This document shows, one piece after another, positions 36,201 through 51,200 of a stretch of DNA of 64,000 nucleotides. Location: assembly GCF_018691265.1 (NCBI RefSeq), contig NW_024881322.1, forward strand, positions 13,107,489-13,171,488. Reading direction: 5' to 3'. The notes beneath the pieces were generated by a model. The model worked only from the letters and a program-made list of their open reading frames with translations. It did no database searches and had not been told where the DNA came from. Each line of letters opens with the position of its first letter. Position 1 is the stretch's first letter. A program made the position numbers and the translations under genes. The DNA is from Tyto alba (taxonomy: Eukaryota; Chordata; Aves; Strigiformes; Tytonidae).

Positions 36201-39200
36201 TCTTGGAGAACTTAGGGAGACAGCAAGGTTGGAGCCATACACCATCCTCTGAAGCTTACCTGTGATGGGGTCGTCACATTGATTTCTGGGACAAAGTTGT
36301 CCTCAAAGAAGTTAATGATGTTCTCCTGCTGCAACTCCTTTGTGGGTGTGAGCTTAGGCAGCGGTGGGACTGGTGGACCTTTCCTCAGCTAGGCAGACAG
36401 CAAAAATGTCACAGACTAGTTCAGGGATAAAAGAACGAGCTTTAAGTGAGGCCTAAACAATTTCTGTTAGGTTTTTATCCCTCCTGCTTCACCTTAAATG
36501 TGGGAATAAGCCGTGGGTTGAAAGGAACTGTCTGGCTGTTTACCACCAAATAACTTGAAATAAACATTGTGCGAGAAGGAAAACAACTCCATGTTTCAAA
36601 CTCATTCCAACTCAAGGCTTAAGATTTCATACAAAAGCATTTCTTGGCTGATTTTCTTCTGCTGTGACGGGCATACAGTGCAAGACACTTTCTCTCCTAT
36701 GCAGCCCATAGTTGGAAGGGCAATACTGCACAGAACCAGGCCTCTGCAGCTTTTTGACTTCTTAAATTCATTCTTCTTTAGCTTTGGGATTTTGTCCCTG
36801 CCCACCCATAGCTACCTTTAAAGCCTACTTAATGCTAAGACCATATCATCTCTGGGAACCACAGCACCTCAAAGGTGCTTATGTTACTAATTCCCCCTGC
36901 TCTCCAGAGGTTCACATAAATATGACAAACTAACTTCTTGGAATAATACCAAACACTTTTGGATAATTTTAAAATCTGTCTTAATACCAAGAAAAAAATA
37001 TCCAGAAAAAATCCTCAGGTAGTATAGCGACAGAACACCACTGGCACCAGTAAAACTAAACTGAGACCTAACAGATGAATACACAGGCAGTGAGGTGTCA
37101 CTTTTGGGAGACCAGAGAAAACAAGTGGGCTCACATGTAACTAAACGCAAAACTAAATTTCTTCTGATGTGTGCCTCCCACAGAAATAGCAATCAGCACA
37201 GATCCAAATGCTGAAAGCATCAGTAACATAAACACAAGTCATTGATATATTCATGAATTATCATATATAAGTCTTATGCTACAGATCAAACTGACACATG
37301 AAACTGATTCTTATTCCACCAATACTGGTGAGTTACTCCAGTGACTCTAACAGTGCCAAACTTATCAATCCAGTATTAAAAACATCCAATAAGCCCTCAG
37401 TTATCATTAGTTAGCACAGCGGTATTTAAGCTAGCTCTACTGTTTTAGAGGTTGGCCAGACCAGTGATACCCACTGGCTAATTTTTTTTCAGCATAAGCA
37501 TGAATTTGAAGATGAATGAAGAGCAGAAATATATAATGTACTGAAATTCAAGAGGAGGTTTAGAAATAGGTTTTTCACACTATCACTGCTGGGACAGGGG
37601 TCCTTAAGATACTGCAACTTTTTAAGAAGTGTTTTGCTTTGTCACCACAAGCCCCCCCTGGTTCACCAGGCACCTTGAATTTTCCTTATTCTTCCTTATG
37701 TAAAACCCACTTTCCACCCATGCTCATGAGACAGGGATGAACAACCCATGAACCGAACAGAGTGCAACAGAGCCAGTGGCCTCCCTGCCATTGCTCAGGG
37801 CAGCCTAGCTGAAAAATCCACCATATACATCACCTCGGCTATATTTTACTGCAGGACAGGCCAGTTTCTGCTGCCGGGTTCCCGCTTACCTGTGTGGGTG
37901 ACTTAGGCCGGGCTGGTGCCGGAGATGCTGGTGCCAGCATGTGGTTGGGACTAGCAGTAGGGCTGGGCAGGGGAGAGGCCTCCTCTGGGGGTGACGGTGT
38001 TTTTGCAATGCGGAGTGGACCTGAATCACTGGACAGAAGCAAAGCAATGGCGAGGATATACATACCGTGCTGACTTATTACCCTGACAATTTGATGCAAT
38101 AGTTGATGTAATGCCAGCGACCACAAAAGGTGGTACACACTGGAGGCGAACTGAGCCAGTAAGTAATGATTAAAACTAAAACTGCAATTAAATTCAATTA
38201 GAATTCACTGATCTACAGTGTCAAAGGAAGTTTCAGTTTTGAGTGATCTTGGTTTTTGGAACATCTGTTTACCCGATCACTGTAACTTGATGGAAACAGA
38301 GTACTCACATTTTTTCAGATTCTGTATTTGAAATAATGTATCATGTATGTTTGTAACTATCATAAAATGTGAGATGGAATTATCCTCTTCATTTCACACA
38401 GTTCTCAGAATAAAAGGGTCTAAAGATAAAAACCCCCAGGGGAAGGCCTAGCAATGAATAATGCAAGTAATTTTAAAAGCTCAGCAACTTCAGAAAGGTT
38501 TCAATAAAATAAAACACAATCAAGGTTATTATAAAAATATCACTATTTAGAGGGACAACTCACCACAACTATAAACAAGCAGTAGTGACTTCAGCAGAGC
38601 TCTGCTGATACTAAGAAAAGATGCGATGAAGTCCTGAGAAAGGTTCTGCCCTTCCCATGAAAGGACCTGGTGCAAACACTGAGACATACTCAGCTACCTA
38701 GAAATGCTGAAAGCTTACAACTCAGGCAGGCTATAAACTACAGCAATCACGGACCACAGTACTCAGTAAAGAGAGGAGCAACTCCTACACATCTTCAGGG
38801 AGAACAGAAGCGCTAATTGATTGAGGAGACCACACCGTAAACATGTTCCTAATGCTAAGACAAGAAAAATTTGTTCTTTGGAAAGTACACAGTTAGCTCA
38901 CACTCACCACCTCTTTCTGTGGAAATGTTAAAAAAGAAAAAATAAGCAGTTATTAAGAATTTTCTTTCCCAGGTACAACGTTTGCCTTCAGGAGAGAGTA
39001 GTTAGTAACATACGAGTTTTTAATATATTTCCTTTTATACAGTTCTTAAAGGAAAGATTAGATACTATACTTGTCTAGCATTTACTTCTCATGTATCTAA
39101 AAAAGAAAGCTGCTTTATCTCACGAAGACCAACTCCTACGTAGTCTTTTAGAGCAGCATAACTAATAATGGAAGTCAAAACCTATCCAGATTTTCACACT

Positions 39201-42200
39201 CTGTTCACACTCTGTGAACGGTACAGCAAAACAGAGTAACATGGTAACCAAAATAATAATGTATTTTTTAAAAGCATTTTTAAAATAAGTTAAAAAGATC
39301 ATACCACATTAACCTATGCCTATTCATTTGCAGCAATAATTATTATTTTTTTGTCTCATTGATGGAATGAGTAATTCAGTGGGAACAAGCATATGCATGC
39401 TGGACATGGACTAGGAGACACATGTGGACAAAATACCTGTTTATTACAAAAACTACCTGAAGCTGTCCAACACCACATTATTTTTCAACCCATAAAAGTA
39501 ATTTACAAATCCTTTACAGAAACATATTCCAGCTCGTAAGCCCATTTTAGAGAGTCTGGAAATGGTGATGCATAAACTAACAACTGTGAAGGCAGTGCGT
39601 AAGTATATATGAGCAAGGATTAAAACTGAGCTAATAAAAAAAAAAATTTGGACACGTTTTTAATAAAATTGTTTTTAATTTTTCAATCAAAAAAATGTAG
39701 AAATATCAGTCATATGTTTGAGGCAGGTGCTCTGTTGTTTGGTCAGTCTTAATTGTTGCTAATCTGAATCCAGCTTGAGGGCAAATTAGCAGTAGCTATA
39801 ACATTGTTCTGATTGCTTCTGAAAAACTGGGATTGGCTGGAAAATCAGAATTTATCTATTCACTCTAAATGTCACTGTGTTTTGATAAGTCTCACTGTTT
39901 TATAATTTCAACTGCTAGTGCCTATCACTATCACAGTACCAAGAGATCAAATTATGGCAGAAAGGCTACATCTGTTGCAAGCAAAAAATCAAAAATACTG
40001 CACTGGCATCCACTAACCTTAAGAAAGTGTCATCTAATTAAAACATTTTTTGCTTTTGTTTTCATTTTAAGACAAGATTTCTCTTGAAAGTCAATAAAAA
40101 TATGGTATTTTGTGACATTCTTTTTACTTCAGCTTTCCAGCTGCTCCCTCAGATCACACTTCGTTACTTTTCCCCATGAACAGAAGAGATAAAAGCTGAC
40201 TTACAAAAGGGATTCTCACCTAATCATATTCCTTTAGGAGCTAAAAACAACTAAATATTTCAAGGCTTGAAAAAAAATTATGACTGTTAGCAACATTGCT
40301 GCAAACTAAGCATCTAAGAATAAATGAGCTATGATTTAGGTGGTGGAAATTGATGTAACGTTCTACAGTGAACTAGGCTAAATTGCAACAGCTGAGTATC
40401 TGACCTTTATTCTCTTTATGGAAGGAAAATTAAGTGGGTGATGAAGGAAGTTCTGCACCTTTACTCATGTTGAGAACAACTTCATCCAAGGTACCTTCAT
40501 CTACCATCCTGAATGTGTAGACCCAGTGATGCTGCTGTGCAGCAATCCCTACACATGGTGTAGGCGATTACTACATATGCTGAAACCCACAAAGTCTACT
40601 GCAGTGCAATTCATTAAAAAAAAGCAGTAAATTCACCTTGGTGCCCCTTGAATGGTGAAGGCCTTGTCTGCGTGCTGATCTCCCAGCTTCGTCATCACTT
40701 CATATAGTTTGTGACATAGCTGAGAAAACAAAACACTTGCCTGAGTTTGTATGAAGCACTGTTGTCATGATTAAAAACACAGGTGGTAAATCTGGTCAAT
40801 AACCTGATAATATATCATCTGATACCTTTAAAATGGCGTATAGATCCTTCCAAAAATACTCAGTGCCATTTGTATCAAAAGCCTACATGGAAGCCTATCA
40901 AAATCCATAAAATCAAAGATAACAGCAGTTCTTCAAAAACATAAGCTGGTTTTCAGAGAACAAGTTTATAAGTGTGACTGACTGCTGCTTGATTGCTGAT
41001 GAGGGAGGTTGCCAAAAGCTTAAAGCAACATGGGTAGCCGAGAAGATTCATGTTTTCCCCTCAAAAACCTAATCCCAATTTACATGGGACTTCAGTCAAG
41101 TGAGCTTTTCAAACAATTTTGTTTCCTATTAGCGGGTAACTAGATGATACACTACCACTTAGCAGGGTACATTCAAAAGATCCTCACTGAGACTGCTCGA
41201 TTTGCCTAAGAGTCACAGATATAATGTTGCATTGCTGACAATGTACACAGCAGTCTGGAAGGGAACGCTTGACATGTTTTTCTTGTACTGATTAAAGCAA
41301 TGAGATGCTCAGCAATTGGACGCGGAAAAAATACTGAAGCCACCAGTAAGCTAAAAAGAATGGAGAAGTTATCAAAATAGAAAGTGAATTTTGTGCTACA
41401 ACTGATAAAGCACTGTAATCCAAAATTGTATGGGCTGTTCCTTCCTTAAGGGGAGTACAAAAATGGCAAGTAGAAATGAATACAAAGATTATACTACAAA
41501 TATGGATCTAGGACAAATTCTCATGTGTGCCTCGGCTAGATTTTTACTGCTGCATTACAAGACAGCTGCTGTTACGCGTATCACATAAGCCATTATACAC
41601 AAGATATTCATTTTTACTCACCAAAGCTATTTCCTTGTGAAACTTGGCTTCGAGGCTGGATACATTTTTGAAGGTGTTCACGTAGAAGCCAACTCGTCTA
41701 CAGAGGATGGCACAAAGAAAGGAAAAAGAGAATAAAAGATAGGGGTGGGAGAGCCACAAAGGGAAATCAGTTATTTTTTTTTCCGGACTACGCACAACAT
41801 TCCTGACTATTATTCTCAACAAAGCAAATAATCGGATCGCATGTCAAAACTTGAGACCAGTTTGCTCCTCATTATTTCTGTTTGCGTTAAGAACCGTCAT
41901 ACTTCGCGCCGCACAGAGCGAACCAAGTTGAGACTACTCCACAGCGAGGGCGGCGGGGGGGCTTCAGCCTGCTTTAGAGGAGGGGAAGACTGGGAAAGGA
42001 TTGGCAGGAGCGTGGGGAAGGCAGGGTGCTGTGGGCACCCCGTCTCCCACTGGAGGGAGGGCAGCCATTGACCGAAAGGAGAGAGGCACCGCGACGGCGC
42101 CCCGGGTGCTGCCGGCGGGTCGGGAGGCAGCTGCCAGGAACACAGCTCGCTGCGGCGCGGGGGTGCTGTCCCACGCTCGGTCCTCCTTAAATAAATCAGC

Positions 42201-45200
42201 CCTGAAATACACGCAGAGGTATGTAAGAGAAAATAATTTCTAAGACAGACTAGACATTTTTGCGCATGCAGTCAAAAATCTGCTTGCTTGGGGTGAGTGA
42301 TTACATATCTCTTGCACACTTCGAAAGCAGAAGGTGTTTTCTTAGGTTTTGAATTATTCTTTCTCCTATTTAAAGCTTTCAAGTGTAATTTCTCCAAACT
42401 TTTATGAACAGAAGTCATCTTTGGCATAAGAATAAGCCAGCAAAATGTCAACTCAATGGATTATTTTATTCCTGAAGAATTGTAATAACTAAGAAAAAAG
42501 GACTCTGAAAGCAATTGCTTTCTAAGTTATGCCCATTGCTCAAACTAAACTCTACCTTTCCCTGAGACTAGACAGTGGGCAACACACATATTGAAATAAA
42601 AGGGCCCTTACTCTAAATCATTCATATGCAGTTTTACTTTTAGTAAACCCATAAAATAAATATCTTGAAGTGCTAAGAAGCTTTTCAACTGAAATAGGCA
42701 GAAACACAGCAGGAAAACCCTCTATTGATCTAAAATTTAACAGGAATTAATTTAGAAGGCAGAGAAGACAAAGGATACTTCGGTGACTCACAACACATTT
42801 CCACTCCAGACTGTCGTTTGTTAAAGAACATAGCACACTAGTGAGTTGCTTATTTTTCTACTGCTTTTGTTCTCCTGCTCATTTTGTCTGCATTTTTCTG
42901 TATAAACACAATTTGTGATTAAATATCTCAGCTGAATGATCCATGCCATCAAATGCTTTTACATCGCAGATATAGTCAGTGCAAAACTGTGAAATGTGTA
43001 TTCTGATGTAGCAATAATGTCATTTTTCCCTTCTTCTACTGCTTCGGTAGTACCTCATAGGAACTGGAAACAACAATTTCCATAAAATATTTACACATTT
43101 GTAAGCATGTTTCAATACCTTTTACAGAAAAATGACCTATAAGTAGACCCACTGCAAATCTAGAAGAGCATGACTGCTCTGTACAGTTACTTTTGACAGT
43201 GGAAGCATTTGATCCTTTTTATTAACAAAGGGCTTTTTATTCTTGAAAGGATCAGGTATCCACCATCAAGCTGTCTGAGAAATGTTACGGAAGCAGTGGG
43301 TTGTAGTCACAATCTGCTGTTCTGTGCTCTGACACAGTTCTTCACCCATAAAATTGAGACCTTTTTGCACCTCAGAATGAAGACATGGTAACAATTAAGT
43401 GCCAAGATACACTGAAAGAAATAAGCATAAATACACTTAAAGTTAATTTTGGATCATTTGCCAGTATTTTCCCACTTATTATTTCAAAAAGATAATGGAT
43501 GGGATCTTTGGAGAGCCATCAAACCATTTTCTATCAGCTCATTAAAACCCCCTGGTTCCCCTTCCTTACTCCTTTAGGGCTTCTAGACAGTATCTGCCTA
43601 GGCTTACCGTGACCACAGAGATGGCAATTCTTCTTGTAAATCAGTGTTAAACTCTTCAAACACTTTCTGTGCTTTCTGAAATTCTTCCTCTGCCTAAAAC
43701 AAAATTAAACAGGGTGACTTCTGCAATCACTATGACATAGCAAAACCTGCCAAAATTGGTTTCGTGCATTTTTTTGGTGGGCCTTTTACAATTTTTATTA
43801 GCAAAGGATGTGACCCAGTCCGACACCATGTAGGCCAACACAGGACTTGCTCTCCCCCTCAGACTCATCAAGGGAGAAAGTCAGGGCTCAAATGTAACTC
43901 ATTCCTGAAGGAGGCTGAGCGTGCCCTCCACATGCACCAAAATACTCAATACACATTTATGCTGAAGGATATAATTATTTCCATTTCTGAGAGAAGAAAG
44001 AGAAACTTTGTGCTCTGTCTCTGCACAGAAATAAATGCCACCCGACCTCCCTAAGTTGTCTGCCAGCATCCTTCTGGTTGTGCTACCTTGGTAATCCTGC
44101 CTTCGTCTTTTCTTTTAGAGCTCTGCAGGGCTTCTAGGTGATGCCTTGCACTGTCGTAGTCCACTAGCTTTCTGCTTCGTTTTGCAATGCGAGTCTGTAC
44201 AGGGGTAGAAATTAAAGTCAGCACAAATAGCACCTTTTTGGAAGCTATTTTACCTATGTTGTCATTTAAGGTTTTGACATGTTTTATTCTCCCTTATCTG
44301 CTGTTCATATCTGAACTACTACATCATGCAAGAACATGGACATGATAAAAGAGACAAACTAATCATCTTATTTTACATAAGGAATCCATTTACAGATGGT
44401 TTGGAAGGGTTTTTTGTGGGTGTAGAGCTTACAGGCCTTAGAAGTGAGATATCAATGTTATGCAAGACTTTTCTCATCCTCCAGAATAAGTGGACCTGTT
44501 AAACTCATGGTAACACCGTTTTTTCCCCTTATATATGGCGCTAAAGTTTAATAAATAATTAACGTAATTTTTTCATAGAGTTGGAAAAATGCTTAAAATA
44601 CACTGCTCAGTATAGTTGCTCTGACACATAAGTAAAATAATTGGAGTTCACCATACAATAGGAATTCTAATTTATCTGCTATCATTCTTTTAAAACTAAA
44701 CAATAAACCTTTGATATACACTGACTTTACAAAGCTATATATTATATGTAAATTCCACATGCTGAAAGGGCCTAAGTGCAGTTTGATTTAAAAGCAAATT
44801 TGAGACTGAAAGTCAGTAATGTTGGGATTTTTAAACTGTTTTTTCTTTAGTCCCTGATGTAAATGACAATGGGCATGACTGCATGATACCTCCTCAGTTA
44901 TAAACCATCACAAAGAGTTTGCAGCTATGTCCACACAGTCACATTCAAATATGAAAGTATTTACCTCTCACTTGTAATGATTCTTTATCCCCACACATTT
45001 CATTTAGCAAACATCTCCCTGGACTGTACACTAGACAGGCATCTGGGAGACTCTAGAATCTGCACAGAAGTCTCTCCTGATGTGCATTACAAAACCTCTT
45101 TACAACTAATTAGAAGACAGGAACCATGGCTTAGTTAAGAGAAAGATATTTGGATACCCACAGGTGCATCTAGCCAATAACAAAAGGCCTGCTTTCCATG

Positions 45201-48200
45201 TTGTAATTTGTCTGGTATTTTAACAGCAGAAGAGCTTAATGTGTCCCTGTTGAAGTTGGTGAGAATTATCTCATAACAAATCAATAGGAGCAGGAAAAAA
45301 CATAGAAGTTTTATCTACAAAAGCTAATTTATTTTCAAGTACTACTGGGTAAAAAATATTTTTGCCCACTTGGAAATCAGTGCAGCCTAATGTCAAGGAT
45401 TTACTTACAGAACAACATCTTTTACACTGCAGAAGAGAATGACTTCCACCTCCCCCCCTTTTTTAATTTTTCGTTGGTTGTAATCTCATCTTCTATTTAT
45501 TTAATGACTCAACAGTAATTTTACAAATTGTCCTTTATAGGAAATCATTACTGTACTTTGATATCAGGAAATTGTCCTAGATATGTATCCAAGGTCAACA
45601 ACGACCCATCCACCAGTTTTTGATGGAAGTCTTCCCAAAGTTCATCACATTTCTGTAAAGGTAGAAAAGAGAAAAATGGGCTGAGTAGTTTAACTCCACT
45701 CCAAACCCAGGAGAAATGCAAATGTTATTGATAAAGATTAACCCTTCTGAAGTTCTAAAACATTCTTTATGACAATAAACCAGAGTGCAGTTATGAGGTA
45801 AATCAAAAGGAATACCCTGACATTGCAAGTTTTAATTCACAACAAAAGAAGATTTAGCTTAATAACTATTTTGTGTTTTCCTTCTTTCAAATAGTAACTG
45901 CTTTGTGAAAATACAGATATTACAGTTTCAAGGTCTTCCTCAGGGTTTCAGGTCTCTGAGGGCCAACACAGAATCTGAAGATGCCCTAGGTCTTACACCT
46001 AAGTATGTTCACTGATGATGAACCTTTCTTATAGGGAAAAGAAGTATCACTGAAAAGAGAATAATAAATAAAATAAAGGGAAAAACAAAGTGGGCTTCCC
46101 ATCAATTACAAGGATTTGTAAGCTTAGCTTTGCTTGGTCATTTAGAAAATAAAAGCTGTGGAGATCGACCCTAAGAAATGTCTTTCCATCCCATATTTTT
46201 TTTCCAATAAGATACATTTGATGAAATGGCCAATGCACAGACAAGAACTCTACCTCACACTGCTAGAGAACTGGGATGCCAGATATGAAACCTGACAACA
46301 TCAGCAGGCAAAATAGACAAAATCCTCCCTCCAGAAGCTACAGTGCTTTTCCCCAGTCCCCTCTGCAGCGCTGCAGTAGTCACCAAGCGACTTGCCTTTT
46401 AGTTTTCTGTTTTTTATGAAAGTTAATCGTGGCTGATGTGACAAAGACCCCATGGGGACCAGGGTGAGATTCCTTGCCAGAAGCGAATCCTGTTACATAG
46501 AGATATGGTGCTCGAGGTTCTGGGTTCTCAGCTGAACAAGTCACGAGCCTGTGTTGAACATCCCGATCCACCTTTTCTTTGTGCTTTTCAAAAATCACTG
46601 AACTCCCTCCTTTGATGGGAGGGAGGCTAGAGGGGGTGATCTATTCCCTAGTGTTTGTTTTTTTCATGAGCTACTATAAGACATATTATAAATGCTGTGT
46701 GATGCCATCATTCAGTTCATTCATTTCCTACCCTAACAGAGCCCCTAATGAATTATTACAATCTATTAATCATGCTTAAAAGAAATATCTCATTTATTAA
46801 CACAATATTTAATCACAGTGGTCTACAAAGCAGCACAGCACTAGATCATAGCAAGCAACTGTCAGTCTTGTGCATTTGCCTTTGCATCTTGCTGAAACAT
46901 ATTTCAGACAAATTAAAATTGTGGAGGTTCTCTGAAAGCTAATGGGCTCAAAAACATGGCTGAAGCCATCCTTTAAACCATCATCTTTCCTACCACATTG
47001 AATAAGGTCATTTAGGTGGGTCCTTTTTAGGATAATCATTTATATCCTGGACTGCACAAATATATCATTCTTTTTTACTCTAGGCTGAGGGATGCATAAA
47101 TCTCTATTTGTAATTATATAGGGAAAAAAATAAAGAGCAGAGGTTGTGTAATACTGTCCACGAGTCTCTTATTAAGAAACTTGTCTAATGTTTAACCCCA
47201 TATCTAGTACAGATTAAGAGCCAGATTTGGTCCTTTCATACACAAGTACAAATTTCCGAGTGTAAAATCAAATAGTCTACAGATACAAGATGGGATGCTA
47301 CAGCAAGACTCAGCAGGAGATCTTCCAGCTGTTTAAACTAAAACAATTTAAATGGTATGGTATTTTAACTTAAACAGTTGGGAAGTTGGGTGCTTTTAAA
47401 ATCAAAAACATGTCATGCCTTCAGCAGTAGAGAATGGCAGAGGAAGGTAGCCATCGAGAAGAAAAGAAATCATTAGGCAGGTTTGGGAAGACTGTTCTGT
47501 CTTCCAGTTTCTTGTTCGTTATATTATCCAGGAGGCCCTGCAAACTGAATGCCAGGTGGTTAAAAGCTGCACTGATAACAGTTTGCACTTTCTTGTCACC
47601 ACTAGCACATCTGCTGACAGGCTTCCCCCAGAAATAGGGCTGTTTAAGCAGGGGATTCAGACCACCTCAAGTCAAACTCCTGCAGCATCCTCTAGAAAAG
47701 CCTATTCTTCTCTACTCACTAGAGGAAGCTAAAAAGGCTAAAATGAATAGTGCCCGCAGCCTAATTTGCCCTTAAATGCCAGATTCTTGTCAGAGAGAGG
47801 TGAGTGTCCCATCCGATACCCTGTTTAGTGCCACTGGCTCAACAGTTGTTACACAGCACACAAGGATAAACAGATCTGATAATTTTTAGCATTCAATTGA
47901 ATTGAGAATCCTGACAGGAAAACTGAATGTAAGATACCTTGTACAAACTTGTCAATCAGTTGCTATCAGGACCGATTCTGCTCACGCTGATGTTGACCTC
48001 AGTGGGAGCTTATGTCAGCTAGTTTGTAAATCAGACATTGCAAATGTGGCATCTGGTCAGCAGGAGGTGCATTTCACAAACCCAGTAATTTCTATGCTCA
48101 GAAAACAGGATTTAACATGCAATGAAGAATTAAGAGAAAGTTCAGTTGTCCACTTCTCCTCAACAGCTCAGATTAATCCATTTGCAGCCAAAATACATTT

Positions 48201-51200
48201 TTTCCTCTTTCCACACATCTTACCTCTCCAATCATTTTCACATCTTCTCGTCCGTACCAATCTGGCTCGTACACTTCATGAAGAGACTCTGTAAGCTTCT
48301 TTGAGGCATCTTGCATCCCTGTAATGAGACAGAAGGAGGAACATGTAACTGCTAACTACAAGAAACAGTTGCTAAAGATCTCTATTTTGACCCACATGTA
48401 CCTCCTATATTATTCCCTCTGGCATGCTGGAATACTGTTTTCAAGAGCTGATACATAAACCTTTATTTTCACCCAGCTCTCCGAGGTTAATGAGAAATGT
48501 CCCTCACAGAAGGATTACCCCATATTTATATGGAAGAAAAAAGTTTCTATCAGACTAGGGATTCCATTTTCCATTCTGAACATGAATAACAAATCAGAGG
48601 GTAGTCCTGCCCACTAAAGACACATAATACCCAACTGAAAGACTATCACTGAAAAGACAATCAACTAGCCTTTGGTTATCCTCAGCTCTTCCACCCTGCA
48701 GAACAGTTTCCTATCTGGTCCATAACAATGCCCACCAGCATGGAAGAGGAGGCATTTCCAGGGTGGCACAGTTAAAATGTCAGACATTTACGGGAATTGC
48801 TGGTTATAAGAATGGACTTAGGAGAAAAGCTGGAAGAGGTCTGCGCTAAATAAAAGTGCTCCCCAGAATAGAGGAGGTCAAACACAGGTAGAACACATCT
48901 CAGGATTTCTCTGTTCCTTGTCCTCAATGATATCTAAATAAAAGCTTTCATGTGTAAAGTGAGAGGGTTGAGCTTGTTATTCTTGTGCCCACAGTAATGA
49001 TGGCAACCCTAAAGGTATGTTCATAATGAAGCAAAGGGCTGGCAAGAGCTGAGACAGCGTCCAGGGAAAAGAGATGCCTGAACCTGAGGAGAGTGCTGTA
49101 ATGGACCTGGTTTTATGAAGAATGATTATCTTGTATGCTCACCCAGCAGGTTTAGAAGTATGTGGAGCCCAGAGTCTATTTATACCTGCAGCGGGGTAGT
49201 GTCTACAGAGGAGTGTGTGAAGCCAAACGGCATCAGTCACCTTTGGAGCTCCTGCTACCATGGGTGAAATGACAACAGGGACTATTCATGGTTATCACTC
49301 TGTAATCCACAGGGGAGCTGGCTTAAATGTAAAGTAGCTTCAATGATATTATGAGAAAGAGCCCAAATCTGTCAAAATGTGACACCATTTTGACTCAGTG
49401 AATAAATTACTGCCCTCAGTGAAGGCACTGGGGTTTGCCTTTCCATTTTGACGGTGCACCAATACATTAGATGTTGAATATGGTTCTGAATCAAGTAAAA
49501 CCAAAGTGATCTCACCTAACATGCTAAGAGTCAGTTCAGAATCAGTAATTTTTAAATGACAACTTCATTCCAATTTCTTTGCAAAATCTGAACAGCACTG
49601 CTAATTTTTAAACCTAGCATTAACTTTTTTAAAAAAAAAAACAAAACACATTTTTTTTTCCAGCCAAAGTCTGTTTATTGCAGCACATCTGTGCTATCTT
49701 GAAAATGTCTCTGGCGTGATCTTCAGATTTAACTCTTTAGTGGCTGAATCTAGGAATAACATCGATACTTCTGTCTTCTGCATGAAGAAGTGTTCAGGAG
49801 TGGAAGAGGAGAAGAGAATTCATTTGAAACTTGAATGTCTAGAAGAGCAGAGTTGACCTAGTCAGTAGCTATTCCACCATGAACTCCAAAACACACACTC
49901 GAATACAACAGGAAAGTAAATGCAGTAATGTGCACTTTCTAATATAAAAATGGTGGTCTATGGAATGGGTAGGATAGGAAAAAAAATATTAAAAAGCTGA
50001 AAGTAGATGGCTGTCCTCAGACGTTGGGTTCAAGGGAGAGAATGTCATGAGAAAGGGGGAGAACAAGTAGAGAGGAAACCCTGGTGTTCACAGGATATAC
50101 ACTTTCACCCATAAATCAAAAGGTGCTGAGCCAAAACAGAATATTTGATCTCTTCAGGGATTGTCTTGGGGATGCTTTTTAATGATAGAGCTCAGCTCAG
50201 AGAACTGGTGCAGCACAAGAACTTAAGATGCATTTTTTCCTTTTCTCCTTCGTGGTTAATGCTAAGGATGATGCACCACCAGCTAAGAAAGGGTTCCTAA
50301 ATAAAGGGGCTTTTTTTTTCCTAGAATATGCCAAATGACAGTAACATACAGATAATCTTCACATATTTTTCCAGTCAGGACTCATTTAAAATCTTTAATG
50401 CCGCTGAAAATCAATCAGCTCAAGAGGTAAGGCAAAAGCAGCACGTGCTTAAGAAGGCTGCTCCTGTCCACTTGGGACGAACGCCCGGACCAGGAAGGTT
50501 TGCGCATCCCTGCTGGTGCTTGATCCTTTCTGATCCCTGAAGTTCTGCCCCCAGGCGTGCTGCGTGCTGGCCCTGCCACGCACGCCTCTGCGGCAGGCAG
50601 GCAACACAGCCGCCCGCTAATCCCTCCTGCCGCTTGCTCTCAGCTCCATCACAGACCAGGCCTGGGTAGAGGACCTGCTCCTGCACAGACCTTCTGAAGT
50701 ACTATAGCGCTCGGGCATGTATCTGCTGAAGAGAGTAAGCAAAAGAGTCTTCATATCCCATGCTTGAGTCATATCAAAGTTGCACCAACTTTTGCACTTT
50801 TTTTTTTGGGCCTGAGGATCTGGTAATCCTCCATTCTACCACATTCCTGTAAAAAATATCAGTCAAATCCTGCCGCAGTGTGAGGCAAGTGGGCATTACA
50901 GCACTCAGCTGCTTCAGTCAGGGGCTTCAGTCTGAAATTTCCACTGGCCAAAACCACCTGTCCTACTCCCCTACTACTGCATTCACAATAAGTTTACTGC
51001 AACACCCCAAATAAGTACACAGGCAAATATCAATTCGGTGGCTTCCCATTCTTTTTCATGCCTGTGGGCATAAACTTAAAAAGTCCAATGTTTTTTTTTA
51101 TTTGGCTGGTTTTCAAATAGGATTATTTCTTATGCACTGATATCTTTTATGCATTCATCAGCACTAAAGAGGATTAACATTTCAGCCACACTCTGCTGTT

